DNA of 64,000 nt from Owenia fusiformis. Lineage: Eukaryota; Annelida; Polychaeta; Sabellida; Oweniidae. The DNA is taken from positions 4,299,096 to 4,363,095 of the forward strand of contig CAIIXF020000006.1 of assembly GCA_903813345.2 (NCBI GenBank), written 5' to 3'. The notes below the pieces were generated by a model that was given only the letters and a program-made list of their open reading frames with translations, searched no databases and had not been told where the DNA came from. The position numbers and the translations under genes are program-made. Of the stretch, positions 1 through 11,400 are shown one piece after another; position 1 is the stretch's first letter, and each line of letters begins with the position of its first letter.

Positions 1-553
1 AGTCATATAAATCTGACCCTCGTATGATGTTATTTGTTGTTATTTTTTCTGATTTGGATATTTATTTTTTCTTATTTTCTTGCATACTAGAGTCATAAAC
101 ACTCCGCGCATCTAAATTGCGGGAAATGCTTTCCTCGCCTGTCTACCCAACCAAATTCACACAAATGATAAATAAATTTCTTTGCTTCAACTATAAAGTA
201 TTTAATCTTACCTTAGACACGTAAAACGCTTGGTAATTGAAGAAATATAAGCATGCCGCTTTAATTTTAAAATGTTCTCATTTTGCCATGCCAAGGTCAC
301 TTCCGGGTTAAACTGAGTCTAGATGTAAAACTATATCAAACGAAATCATAAGTACTTGTTACACGAAGATTCAGTTGAAAGGGAAGCAGTGTCGTTAAGA
401 AGGGAAGCTTTTTGGAAAAGTTATTGTTTCAAAATGAGAAAAGTAATAAGTATGAGAGAACGGCTTTGGAATCGATCTCTGTGTAATAAATAATTACGAT
501 TCCGTTTCATTTCATGTTTCACATTTAGACTACCGGAAACAACATTCAGCAAC
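1..553. other. no gene recognised (left edge)
   Basis: AT-rich sequence with no long reading frame and no recognisable repeat. Short ETS-like CCGGAA-type words occur at about 302 and 533, the second just upstream of a possible first exon. Nothing else can be supported. Confidence 0.5.
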
Positions 554-619
554 ATGGCGGGCGATAATGAAAATATAATTCAATTGATTATATTTCGTCA
601 AGCGTTTTACATGTCTAAG
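554..619 (+). CDS. possible first coding exon (weak)
   Basis: The ATG at 554 is in a strong context (CAACATGGCGG) about 20 bases after a CCGGAAAC word, as is common at animal housekeeping promoters. It opens a 22-codon stretch (MAGDNENIIQLIIFRQAFYM then SK) that ends at AAG followed by GTAAGA, a consensus splice donor at 620. The frame stays open a further 56 codons but becomes low-complexity after the donor. I see no matching downstream exon and no known domain. GGGCGATAAT-type words also occur at 1042 and 13094, so this could be transposon-derived. Treat it as a candidate only. Confidence 0.25.
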
Positions 620-1166
620 GTAAGATTTAACACTTTGATGTTGGAGCTAAATAATTACTCGATAATTTGTGTGACTTTGGTTAGTATGGTAACTATGGTT
701 ACCAAGACAGGCCAGAAAAGCGTTTACCGCAATTTGTCAGCTATAATATCTACGACCGTATATGCTAAGAAAATGATAAAAAATAAATAGCCAAATAGGA
801 ACAAGGAATATCGAAGAACAGCATAAAACGGTCGGATTTATATGACTAAGAAGACGGTAGACACATCATTTTACGAGTACAGTGACTGGTGATATATATT
901 GTAGTCTAAAAATGCATCGGATTCCTCCTGATGCCAATGGTTTGTCTTGGATCGCCCCATTTCTGAGAAGTCCTATTTGTAATCTAGTTCGTCTCGGAGT
1001 TGATATTCATTCTGTTTATTTTCAAAATTTATTTAATTTTGATGGGCGATAATAGAGTGTCAAAGTATTCAGGAGCGCTTGTTGCTAATTTTTCACGGAG
1101 ACTATACAGTAAATTGAATTGAAAACGGTATCAGTAAACCAAACTTTTTTAAAATAAGATAGTTAC
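620..1166. other. no gene recognised
   Basis: If the first exon at 554 is real, this is the start of its intron. On the - strand a stretch at about 840-945 stays open and could be spliced to the exon at 1167-1253 in phase, but no domain supports this. Confidence 0.35.
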
Positions 1167-1253
1167 CTTCGTTACCAGACATTTGACGCTTCATTCGTCT
1201 TAGATCGTCGTCGGAAAACCCAGCCCAGTTCGCCATCTCGTTCTTTGCCACGT
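1167..1253 (-). CDS. possible internal exon (weak)
   Basis: On the - strand a pyrimidine-rich tract ending in CTACAG precedes an 87-bp open stretch that ends GAAG before GTAACT, a good donor. The stretch encodes NEMANWAGFSDDDLRRMKRQ and a short tail. It is noticeably richer in CpG and GC than its surroundings, as a real exon would be. The core GFSDDDLRRM resembles GMSWDDLRNM at the C-terminus of the precursor ending at 14002, but that may be chance. Neighbouring exons were not found. Confidence 0.3.
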
Positions 1254-1879
1254 CTGTAGCGAGATAAAGCGAGACTGGAACATACAAGAGTATGATTTTA
1301 GGCGCGAAATTTAAAGCAAAGTAACTCTATCAAAAATTATTCTTTATCTTAACGTTTCATCTCGTGTAAAATAAACTGCCTCTGGTAATGGCTAAATCAA
1401 TCAATATTTTGTAGAATCTGGTCAATCAGCCAGTCCGGGTCTAATTTGCAGTTTTTCAAATAACTCAGAAGGCAATGTAAGCTTACACGCTCGTTATCTC
1501 GCTCGGTGATCGTACAGAATGGATTGAGGGGGGATTAGGCGATTTCTGCAAGAAAACTCAACTTTGGAAAATTTATTTTTTCAAGAGAAAATTTACAACT
1601 GAATTGCCAAATGAATCTAGGCAAAATATGTAAGGCCATCCGATCGTATTTTTTTGGAACTGAGTGATACAGTACCCTTCTAAGATATGAGATCAAGGCC
1701 CGTAGCCCATGGCGTAGAATAATGGAAATAGCGTCATGAATCCCGGGACAATGAATCTCGGATCCAAGTACGTCATTAATGGTCGAAAATCAAAATATTG
1801 ACAAATTTATAACCTAAAAGGCCGAAAGATTATGCGGCAAATATTGAAACGGGGGTTGTCTATGGCATTATTTTTGCTT

Positions 1880-2530
1880 CTTTATTCATTAAATTCAAAT
1901 ATATTCGATATATGGAATATTTATATTCGCTAAATCAGTTTCCATTCGGTATAAACGTTACACATTATATGCACAATATCGAATTTCTATTTGAACCCTA
2001 CCGAAATAAGTTAGTCTTTATTTACCAAATGGTTTATTTTTCTAAAACATAGTTAATGCATTTTACCGAAAGCTAATTTGCTATTTACCGAATGCAATAA
2101 AGTAATATTCGATAACTTTCGTTGTTGTTCGATATTTTATCACGTGACCTCGAGTTTTGCAAAATGGCCGCGCAGATATTTTGCATCGTTCAAATATATC
2201 ACCTGACTGAAAGTCTCGTAAAGTATCGAAAAATAGCGAAATTCATCGAATGTGGCATTCGGTATTTACCGAATATAAATAATCTAAATACCGAATGCAC
2301 AAACAATTAATTGAATTATACGTGCGTTAGGGAAAACTAATTGATTCGCTGCATCGCACAATTACATGTATGCCAACACAAAGTACAAGTGTAACTATCT
2401 AGCGAATATAAATTGTATAGATTATTGTATTCGATAAAATAAAAAAAATTGATGGATTGGGTAAAGGTTTGGTAAATTGTTTGTTTTATTTGGTAATTGT
2501 ATGGAATATTTAATGTACCGAATAAAGAAG
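1880..2530. repeat. scattered ATTCGGTAT / ATACCGAAT words
   Basis: Copies of TACCGAAT or its complement occur near 1944, 1997, 2061, 2087, 2255, 2264, 2288 and 2515, including a palindrome ATTCGGTATTTACCGAAT at 2255-2272. The repeats are irregular and lie inside the element at 1482-3957. They could be degenerate subterminal repeats. Confidence 0.4.
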
Positions 2531-2933
2531 CAGTATAAATACCATAGTTGTCAACATATTGTATTAGCTTTGATCTCTTAGAATCCGTTGAATCCTAAGC
2601 GATTGGAGTTGTTTAGATCACTTAACGAATGATATGAAATGATGAGGATTTGAGTTTTTTCAAAGTTCAAAATGGCGGCCAATGGGGGATTTTAGCAAAA
2701 TATCCCGAAAATTAAATCATTAAAAGGCCGAAAGATCTATGGATGGATTTTGCTGATTTATATATCAAAACAAACACTTCGTTGGGTGTAACAAGGATCC
2801 GTTGAATCCTAAGAAAATAAATGATTTGCTAAAAAGTTATTAAGATTTTAAATTTTGATGAAGACTGCTCTCAATTGAAATCTTCGGACCATGAAATGTC
2901 GATTTACGCGCATGCGTTGTGACGTTATTTTCA

Positions 2934-3125
2934 TTATTCTACGCCATGCAGAGGGGGAGCTGGGGAAGCGGAAGCTCCCCCCGCCCCCTGGCCAGAAATT
3001 CTTTCAAAATCATGCAGTTTTTCACCATTCTGAGAATTTTTCGCATGATTTTTAGCCAAAATTGTGAAAAAGCTCCCCCCCCCCTGGAAAAAAGCCCCCC
3101 CCCCCTCCTGGTAAAAGCTGTCTAT
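2934..3125. repeat. C-rich interspersed repeat fragment
   Basis: CCCCCTGG blocks surround a central stretch similar to 12385-12440: both read TTCTTTC.AAAT.ATGCAGTTTTTC.CCATTCTG. The open frames on both strands here are by-products of the C runs. Confidence 0.5.
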
Positions 3126-3129
3126 GGGC

Positions 3130-3757
3130 AAGAGATCTATTAGTGCATCATCACCGACGTGCAAAAGTCAATGTTTTTGCTATAAATCGGGCAACAATGG
3201 TCTACACGACCTGTAATAAAAAGGTATAAGGGACGTTATTATCACAATATTAATGACATTGCTCACCGAGTTTTTAAAGTTAGTCTAGTTTCCATGCGTT
3301 ATACAAAAAATAATCAAAATAAATTAATATTGGATGGAGGGGGATAGGATGGAGGGGGGATTTATGTCCGGCTTTACGATGGAACAAATTCACAAGAACT
3401 CGTGAAAAAACTAATTAATTAACTCAGTACCCCACTAAGAAACTGGATATAATATCTATGGAGAATGAAAACTGGGAAAGAATTTGCAGAATAAATTCAA
3501 GTGGCATGTCTTATCATGTCTTATACACACGTTATCCCCTCCCCTTCCATCCTATCCCCCTCCATCCAATATAAATTCATTTTGATTATTTTTTGTATAA
3601 CGAATGGAAACTAACTGGGGCAATGTCATTAGTATTGTGATAATAACGTCCCCTATACCTATTTATTACAGGTCGTGTCGACCATTGTTGCCCTATTTAA
3701 TAGCAAAAACATTGACTTTTGCACGTTGGTGATGATGCGCCTTTTTTAATAGATCTC
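3130..3757. repeat. inner inverted repeat
   Basis: The arm 3130-3360 (from GAGATCTATTAGTGCATCATC to the GGATGGAGGGGGATAGGATGG block) is repeated in reverse complement at 3522-3757, with a spacer of about 160 bp. It lies within the element at 1482-3957 and may be its ancestral core or a second insertion. Confidence 0.6.
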
Positions 3758-4583
3758 ATATCTTAGAAGAGTATCAGTTCAAAAAAAATACTAGATGGCC
3801 TAACATATTTTCCCATGCACTGCGCCTTTTCATTTGGCAATTCAGTTGTAAATTTTCTCTTGAAAAAATAAATCTTCCAAATTTGTTGAGTTTTCTTGCA
3901 GAAATCTCCTAATCCCCCCCCCTCCCCAATCCATTTTGTACGATCACCGGGCGTGTAAATAGGCTGCGAAAGATTTTTTTCTATGATAACGTTTTACAAC
4001 ATTTACACAAAGTATTTTTAAAAACACCTGAAACTCTCTTAATACAGCTGATGAAAGCACATTTACTTGCTTTCTGGGCATCAAGCCCACACTGCATCTG
4101 TATAACCCCCCTCTTACTTGACTACCCACCTTCTCACACAGAGTGCTTTTCACGTACCCATTTGAAAAGAAATTCTGTGCGATAAATAAAACCTATGTTA
4201 TTTTTTCTTGCCTGAACACTCACTGGCCCATATATTCTACCTGTCATGCCTGCTGAGTCGATATACCTCGCAACGTTAACTGGTTAATGACATGATATTT
4301 GTATTTCTGGTATAACAAAGCTATTGCCTACAGTAAATGTACAAAAATACTGATGTTGTTTCTCAAGGGTTATTTCTTGGTGTTGTATTCTTTCAAGCAT
4401 TTTTGTATCTTTTTTCCGAAAATTTTATCAATAATTCAATTAGTCAATGCTCCTACTCGCGCTAAGAGTTCAGGTGGTAATTTACATAAATATCTCCCAT
4501 GATGCATCGCTTTGGAAGGGACAAATTTTCATTGGCCAGCTTGATCTTCCATCAGCCCTCAAGCAAAGTTATATGATCCAATC

Positions 4584-4640
4584 TCACGCCCGGTGATCGT
4601 ACAAAAATGATGGGGGGGCCATTAAGCGATTTCTGCAATT
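4584..4640. repeat. fragment of the 1482-3957 terminus
   Basis: CACGCCCGGTGATCGTACA, a G run and GCGATTTCTGCA match the terminus of the element at 1482. Only about 55 bp can be recognised. Confidence 0.55.
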
Positions 4641-6908
4641 TCTGCGACCGACGGGAGCCGAGTGAACGAAGATGCGTGGGAGGGCTAATTTGCAACAAAG
4701 AGAGTGAAAAGTAGAATTATCTATTACGTAAAGCGAGACGCTGCTATGTTAAAAATGGGCGGTCGAGAAGGTGGCGGAAATTTCAAAATTCGATTATGTG
4801 ACTTTTGAAGAACCATCTTTTTATAATTCAAAAGATATTTCGATGGGCCATTTTTTGCCCCACAGGACCGTTTTGCTCCATGTTTTCAATGATGTCTTGT
4901 AGCATGAGTAGTATCCAGTCACAGATATTACGCTGTCAGCCTGTGCGGTACTGATGCATTTTACCAACTGAACGATTTTTGTGGGAGCGCCGTACATGAA
5001 AAATTCGTAAGCAACGCAATTTGGACAAATGAGTCTGTGCTGTCATTCTTCCATTATTTGGGTGCGATATTGTTCACCTTGTGTCTTGATTTAGGTATAT
5101 ATGATTGAAAATAGAACAAATGCTTCTCATCCACTTATTAGTCCAACGAACGCATTCCTTTTCATTATGATTAGAATTTTTATTTTGAAATACATTTTTT
5201 GTGACATTTGCACAGCGAAAAATGGTATAGTATCCGATAGTTTCCACACGTATCACAAATCGAGGATATTTATAGTATCCTGGAATATCCTAAAATATAC
5301 CGATACTTTGACAGTTGTACATATTTAACGTTCAATTTACAACTTTAGAGTCATTAAAACATTTGTTTGGCGTTTCACCAAATATAGGATGTGAAATATC
5401 TAGTATGAAGATATGTCTCTGTCCAGTCTATATAGTGAGTTTATCATCAAAAGTAAGAGGAAAAAGTCAAGATAGGTTTGTTGCTGGATATATAAAATAT
5501 AATCACGTTTACTTTAGTCTATTATTTTACATAGCAATAAATGTTGCTGATATAGCTAACAACCACGGTATTCAAATCAAACGATGTTCAAAAATATATT
5601 CGAAAAAATGCCTGAACGCACGTTTTATTTTTGAATCAACCCATGATCCTATAGACTATATCGAATCCATCACAAGGCGGCTGAAACCCATACAGGTTTG
5701 ACTCTAGGCATCTATGACTTCGTTACACAAAAACAAAAGTGTACAAGACGCTTGCTATCATGTGGTAAATTGTACAATTGTAAGCGAACAAATCATGGTC
5801 GTTTATATTTGAGAACAAAGTGCAATCAGCACAATTAGCATTTATAGTAGTTAAATGTGATAACAGAATTGCCGATCCAATCATTACTAACTCAGTTCGT
5901 CTTGTCTCATTCTCTGTTGTGAAGTTTTGACCAAAACAAACTCCTCATCGCGGCTATAAAATCCCTAGCTATTCGATATTGTTCATGTTTTAAGATGGGA
6001 GGAAAATAAACTCAGTGACTATCTAAATTCTAATGTAATACCAACCTCGGAACATATAAAGACAAATTGCCAGATAATAAACTGGGAAATGATCCCTCCG
6101 GATGCTAAATATGTCGGGAATAGCACGAAAGGTCAAGTCTGTTGATGAGCTGATGAAATGACGATTCAATAAGTGACTATTAAATTATGCAATAGTAAAC
6201 TCAAACGCCTTGCAAATCGTTAAGGAAATTGTTAATTACAATTAAGCTAGAGATGAGTATTGGGGATTAGTATTAGATATTTCATTTCGTGTTTCTATTG
6301 AAACTAACTGTCACGAACCATATCGCAGAATAAACAACGTGGTACTAGTGAAAATAAATGCAAATGAAATTACCTTTGTCAGTTTTAAGTAGCGCTATGT
6401 TCACGACGTTTACGCTGAATTTCGCGTTCAGTGTAACCCGTGTGTTAAGATAGAATACAAATTTGAATATTACACCTTTAAACCAACTGATAAATCAGCA
6501 TTCGGAGACTTACCGCATAAGAATAACATTTTGCTCCAGGTTTTAACAGTTTAATGGAATATTTAACCACTGAGAAATCGAAAGAGCTAATCCTATATAT
6601 CGGCGTTCGTTTTGGAAAAACTAAAGAATTAATTCAATGATTTGGGGAAGGGAGCTTACGAAAATCTTGGTGTTTTCAAATGATGGAATTTCGCAGGATA
6701 ATGTTAATACTGTTTCAGATAGTGATAATCCCGCGTAAGAACATCTCTATGGATTAAAAACTTGAATTCCCCTTTGACGCAAAATAATATCAAATATAAA
6801 ATTTACGTTATGTTTTGTTAAGTTACAAAATTACTTTATTACGATTTCTTAAGCGATTAATACGCATCTATCAGTTGTTCTTCTTCACATCCTAAAAGCA
6901 TGCTTGTT
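4641..6908. other. no clear gene
   Basis: AT-rich sequence with one unexplained ORF (5315-5701) and no repeat or splice model that I can support. Confidence 0.4.
5315..5701 (+). CDS. unrecognised 128-codon ORF (doubtful)
   Basis: An ATG-started frame of 128 codons in AT-rich sequence. Its last 60 residues (from NVADIANNHGIQIKR onward, ending RRLKPIQV) are less biased than random AT-rich translation. No signal peptide, domain or motif is recognised. The end has ACAG|GTTTGA, a poor donor. An open frame this long is mildly unusual by chance at this base composition but not decisive. Confidence 0.2.
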   Translation: MYIFNVQFTTLESLKHLFGVSPNIGCEISSMKICLCPVYIVSLSSKVRGKSQDRFVAGYIKYNHVYFSLLFYIAINVADIANNHGIQIKRCSKIYSKKCLNARFIFESTHDPIDYIESITRRLKPIQV

Positions 6909-7757
6909 CACCCTATGCAGACAGAGCCTGTGGGAAATATTGGGTGCGGAGCAAATGTGCGGAGGGTGCGGAGCTAACGGTTATTTTTGAATTTAAATTT
7001 GGGATATTTCTGAAACTAAGCCGTTTTGGGACTTCAAATATACCAAGATATGTGTATTTGATACCAAATATCAATACAATTGTGAAAATAGTAGCGCAAT
7101 TCATTCTATAGCGACGCAGTGTGCCTTAAACCTTTCCCAGACCTATATATTTTGAAATTATCCTTTTAATACTGAGTCCCCAGCATTCATAAAAAATGGT
7201 GTTCAATGTGCACTATCTATACAAATTATTTTTGCATCTTGGAAGCCAGGCAGTATCTGTGTGATTTTATAAAAGTCGGAAATTTTTTCAGATATGAGCC
7301 CCCTCTAAATATTGGGTGCGGAGGAGCTCCATAAACGTAGCTCCGCACCCAATATTTAGAAGGGGCTCATATCTGAAGAACATTTCCGAATTTTTATAAA
7401 ATCACACAGATACTGCCTGGCTTCCAAGATGCAAAAATAATTTGCATGGGTAGTGTATCTTGAACACCATTTTTTATGAATGCTGGGGACGCAGTATTAA
7501 AAGGATAGTCTCAAAATATATAGGTCTGGGAAATGTTTAAGGCATACTGCGTCGCTATAAAATGAATTGCACTACTATTTTCACAATTTTATTGATATTT
7601 GATGTCAAATACACATATCTTGGTATATTTGAAGTCCCAAAACGGCTTAGTTTCAGAAATATCCAAATTTTAAATTCAAAAATGACCGTTAGCTCCGCAC
7701 CCTCCGCTCATTTGCGCCGCACCCAATATTTCCCACAGGCTCTGTCTGCATAGGGTG
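6909..7757. mobile_element. 849-bp near-perfect palindromic element
   Basis: Two arms of about 420 bp (6909-7323 and 7341-7757) are inverted copies with a 17-bp centre. The termini read CACCCTATGCAGACAGAG and its complement. A 5-bp direct repeat TTGTT flanks it (6904-6908, 7758-7762). Each arm carries the same 63-codon open frame in opposite orientation, which follows from the palindrome. The termini resemble those of the element at 37780-38236 (CACCCCATACAGACAGAT). CAC ends with a 5-bp duplication are seen in Transib-type transposons, but no transposase is present. Confidence 0.75.
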
Positions 7758-8474
7758 TTGTTTGTAATTTCATATAAATAAGTTGTGTACAAGGACATCA
7801 TAATGCACTAACGTAAACAAACCATTTATATTTCCAAACATAGGTAGCATTGACTGAACTACAAATGTTCTTCCAAACGATCATATATATTGTTTGAAAA
7901 TTCCAAAAAGGATCTCGTCTGATAATATTTCACTAAGCTAGCTTGTATTCTCGAATGCAACATTCTGCTCTCGGTTACCGAATTAAACCACTATTTTATG
8001 GGCGACTCATTTCAATATGAATGGTAATTTTTAATCCGGAAGCCGACAGCCGAAAGTTGCATTTGCGAATACAAGCTAAGTTTTCTTACCCTAAACATTT
8101 CTATTTTCAATTTGTGGCGGAGTGTTTGGAAGCTTTCAGCGGCTTGTTGAAATTATCGGAGATCGTGTCAGAAATAGATTTGTTTTAATCTTATTCAGAA
8201 ATCCATGGCAAACCCGTTTACCTTGCATCCTATTTAACACATAATCTTGTAATACTTAGGCATTATTCATAAGGAACACTCCGTTATCGTCATCTTTTAC
8301 TGAGCCAATCACAACAATTAGGCACTCTCGTCATCTCCTTGTGATTGAATTGTCCATTGTGTGATTACGGTAAACCACGCGGATAGGCAACAGTTTAAAT
8401 GGATTGACAAAAACCATCAGAAGCATTTATTATCATTAACTTTGATCGAAACACTCTTAGACTTGCTCAAGGCA
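7758..8474. other. region 5' of the 8475 precursor gene
   Basis: No repeat or ORF of note. It should contain the promoter and 5' UTR of the gene starting at 8475, but no convincing TATA box or upstream exon could be placed. Confidence 0.35.
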
Positions 8475-11400
8475 ATGGGAACATTACGCTGGGGAAGTGT
8501 TATGTCAGTCTTGCTTTTTCTATGTACAATTTCTATTGCAAACGCAAGGACAGTGTTAAGAAATGCAAACGATGCTCTAATACTAGATGAACTATTTGGT
8601 GATTCTCCATTTCCTGAAAATGATGATTTTAGATGGAGTTACCAAGAGCATGGAATTCCCGAGGAGGATGTAGAACAAAGAAATATTTTAATGAAAGTTT
8701 TGCGAAGTAAAACACAGACGAGAAGAAAGCGGCCACGTAAGTTCTTATAATTTTACATTTCTACTCTATTGTCATTCTCTTGCCAATTATTATCCGAACG
8801 CAATATGCTTTCCAATTAATAATGTTATACTGGTGTATATGGAGAACACGGGACCTCCATCATCAAACTAACTCAGTCAGCGGGAAGTCTAAAATATGAA
8901 CGAAATGAAGTTATTTTTGAGATTTTAATTTCTGCACATACAAATATCAAAATGTAAATAAACTTTTCAGAAATATCGCTACTATCTCGATCGTATTTGA
9001 CATAAAATGTTTTCTCCAAAATGTATAAAGTTAAAATCTTTGAACCCAAAATTGTTTTAACCCTAGAAGCCCTAAGGTAAAAATAGTCACACGAACACCT
9101 AAGGGGGGGTCAAAAGGGCACCCCCCTTGTAAAATGATTATTAGTAGAGCTAGGATGTTCAAACTTTTTCTACATATACTTCATTCAATTATCTACAACT
9201 TGGTATAAAAGTTTTAACAACTACGATGATGTGAGATTGCGTAATTTTATTCTTAAGACAACACGTATGGTAGAATTAGTGCTAGCTTTTTTCTGATTTT
9301 GTCTATTGGAGCTGATGATTACATCATAATAAATAAATAACAAATTAGTAAAGCTAGGATGTTCACACTTTTACCAAAATATACTTCATTCAATTATCTA
9401 CAACTTGGTGTAATAACTTTAACAACTATGATGATGGAAGATTGTGTAATCTTATTCGAAAGATAACACATATGGTAGAAATAGTGCTAGCTTTTTCCGA
9501 TTTTGTCTATTGCAGCCAATGATTACATCATAATAAATCAGTAACCCTATGTACAATTCTGCTGATTTTTTCAGAAAACATGTCTTATATCTGTAGCTTC
9601 AGCTACTGAAAATTTGAAGACCCTACCAGATGCCAATAAAAAGTTATGGGGAAAAAACTTCACAGGGGGGGTCATTTTGACCCTCCCCCTTAGGGCTTCT
9701 AGGGTTAAAGGAACTCTTCCATTGAAATTATCTCGGAGCGCGGAGCCAAAACTTTATTTTGAAGATCAGTAACTCTATTTGTTCAAAAGCCATTTACCTG
9801 TCACCGTACACCCAAAGGAATGTTATGCCACTTATTTCTTTAAAAGGAAAACAATTCCCTAATATTTTATGCTGCTTTAAAAACCCAATACACACTACTT
9901 AAGACCAATTTAAATATAAAACGTGGATCTATGATAGTAAACATGATAAATCATCGCAGCTTTTTCCTAGGGTAGTCTGACATTACTTTTAAGCAACACA
10001 GGCAACTGCAAATATCGATATCACGAGTAATTGTTACGAGAAGTTTGTTAAAAAGTAATCTGCTCTTATGGTGATTGTTCTAGCTTTATTGAAGTTTTAT
10101 ATGCGATAATCAAGGCGTAGAAGAAGTGTCTTTATGATGAATATGATGCATATTTACCTGTCTATAGTTAGTGATAATTCTGATTTCTGCTTTTGTTCAG
10201 TTGTGCATGTACAATACGAGTAAATCATGGACCATGTTTGATCTTGAAAATGAGGACATATTTGAAATGTGTTATACGAGTAATGGATCGTTTATATCCA
10301 CACCATTTTATAGGTTAATACTCTCGACGCCATTTTGTAATTATTGTTCAGCTATCGTGATAACTGAAGTTGACTTATATGCCATTATGAAAAATTATTG
10401 TTAATTTTTCTTCACCTTGATATATACTTTTTGTAGTTATTACAGCAGTAGCGTAAGCAATGTTTACTATATCGACTTAATTTATTCAAAATATTGTTTC
10501 AATTCACAGTTGGCTTTCAAGAGAAAGCCCATGAATTCACCAAAAATACAAAATACAAAATTTTCCCTCAAGGTAAAAAGTATCATGACGAAAATCCGGA
10601 CTAATTCTCGGGTCTTACGAATTCACAGCCCTCGATTACTATACCAGGCTAACTCAGAACGAGGCTCCACTTAAGGCGACATTTATTGACATGCATGATT
10701 GCCAATGAAGTGGCACGACGCCATGATCATGATGATGATCAGGCACAATACAATGACATTGGCAATCATTTTTCCGATTTACCTTTAATTGTAACATAAT
10801 CATAAAGTACCCAATTACTCAGATGCGAGAAGGTAGTTCCGCCACCAGGTGGCTGATTCGGGGAATTAACATGGCAGGGTATTACAAAATTCTCTTTAAC
10901 TTGAATATGCATCAGTTTTAGTGGTTCACTTTTCATATTATCTTTATGTATCTGATAGTTATACAAATTAAAATATGTTCAGTAAAAGAAAATATTATCT
11001 ACCCAACACAAGAAAAGATATTTCACTTTTTGTGGTTTTACAACATGGGGTCTATGGGGAATCTCCCCGACCTAGAAGTCACATATTCAAACAAAATTAA
11101 ATTTTCATTTCAAAATAACATTTCTAAATGTAATTTTACATGTAGATTCCAAATATGACATCAGTTTGACTGAATTGTAAATTGTGAATGACGTAAATCA
11201 AGATTATTTCTACTCGCATCTGGGATATTAGTGAATTCATGAAATCGAAATTTGAGTATATAGAATTAGATATACTTTATTGTGACATTAGTCATATTCC
11301 CAACTCTCTTATTGGTCTGTACATTACACGTGGCCCCGGTGTAAAAGGGTAGGAGGTCCTATCAAATCATGGTCCTACTTTCCATTGATTTATATGGTGA

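Larger units (their letters stand above)
1482..3957. mobile_element. inverted-repeat element, ~210-bp termini
   Basis: The left terminus (1482-1697) and right terminus (3750-3957) are inverted copies. Both start TTACACGC, then CGGTGATCGTACA, a G- or C-rich run and the GATTTCTGCA word; the left has a short extra duplication of TTATCTCGCTCG. The interior holds no transposase. It contains the C-rich segment at 2934-3125 and a second inverted repeat at 3130-3757. This is a non-autonomous element or a nest of two; no clear target duplication was found. Confidence 0.6.

Noticed and set aside
7562-7753. 63-codon ORF with a near-identical copy on the other strand at 6913-7104
   Set aside because: Conservation is due to the palindrome arms, not protein selection.
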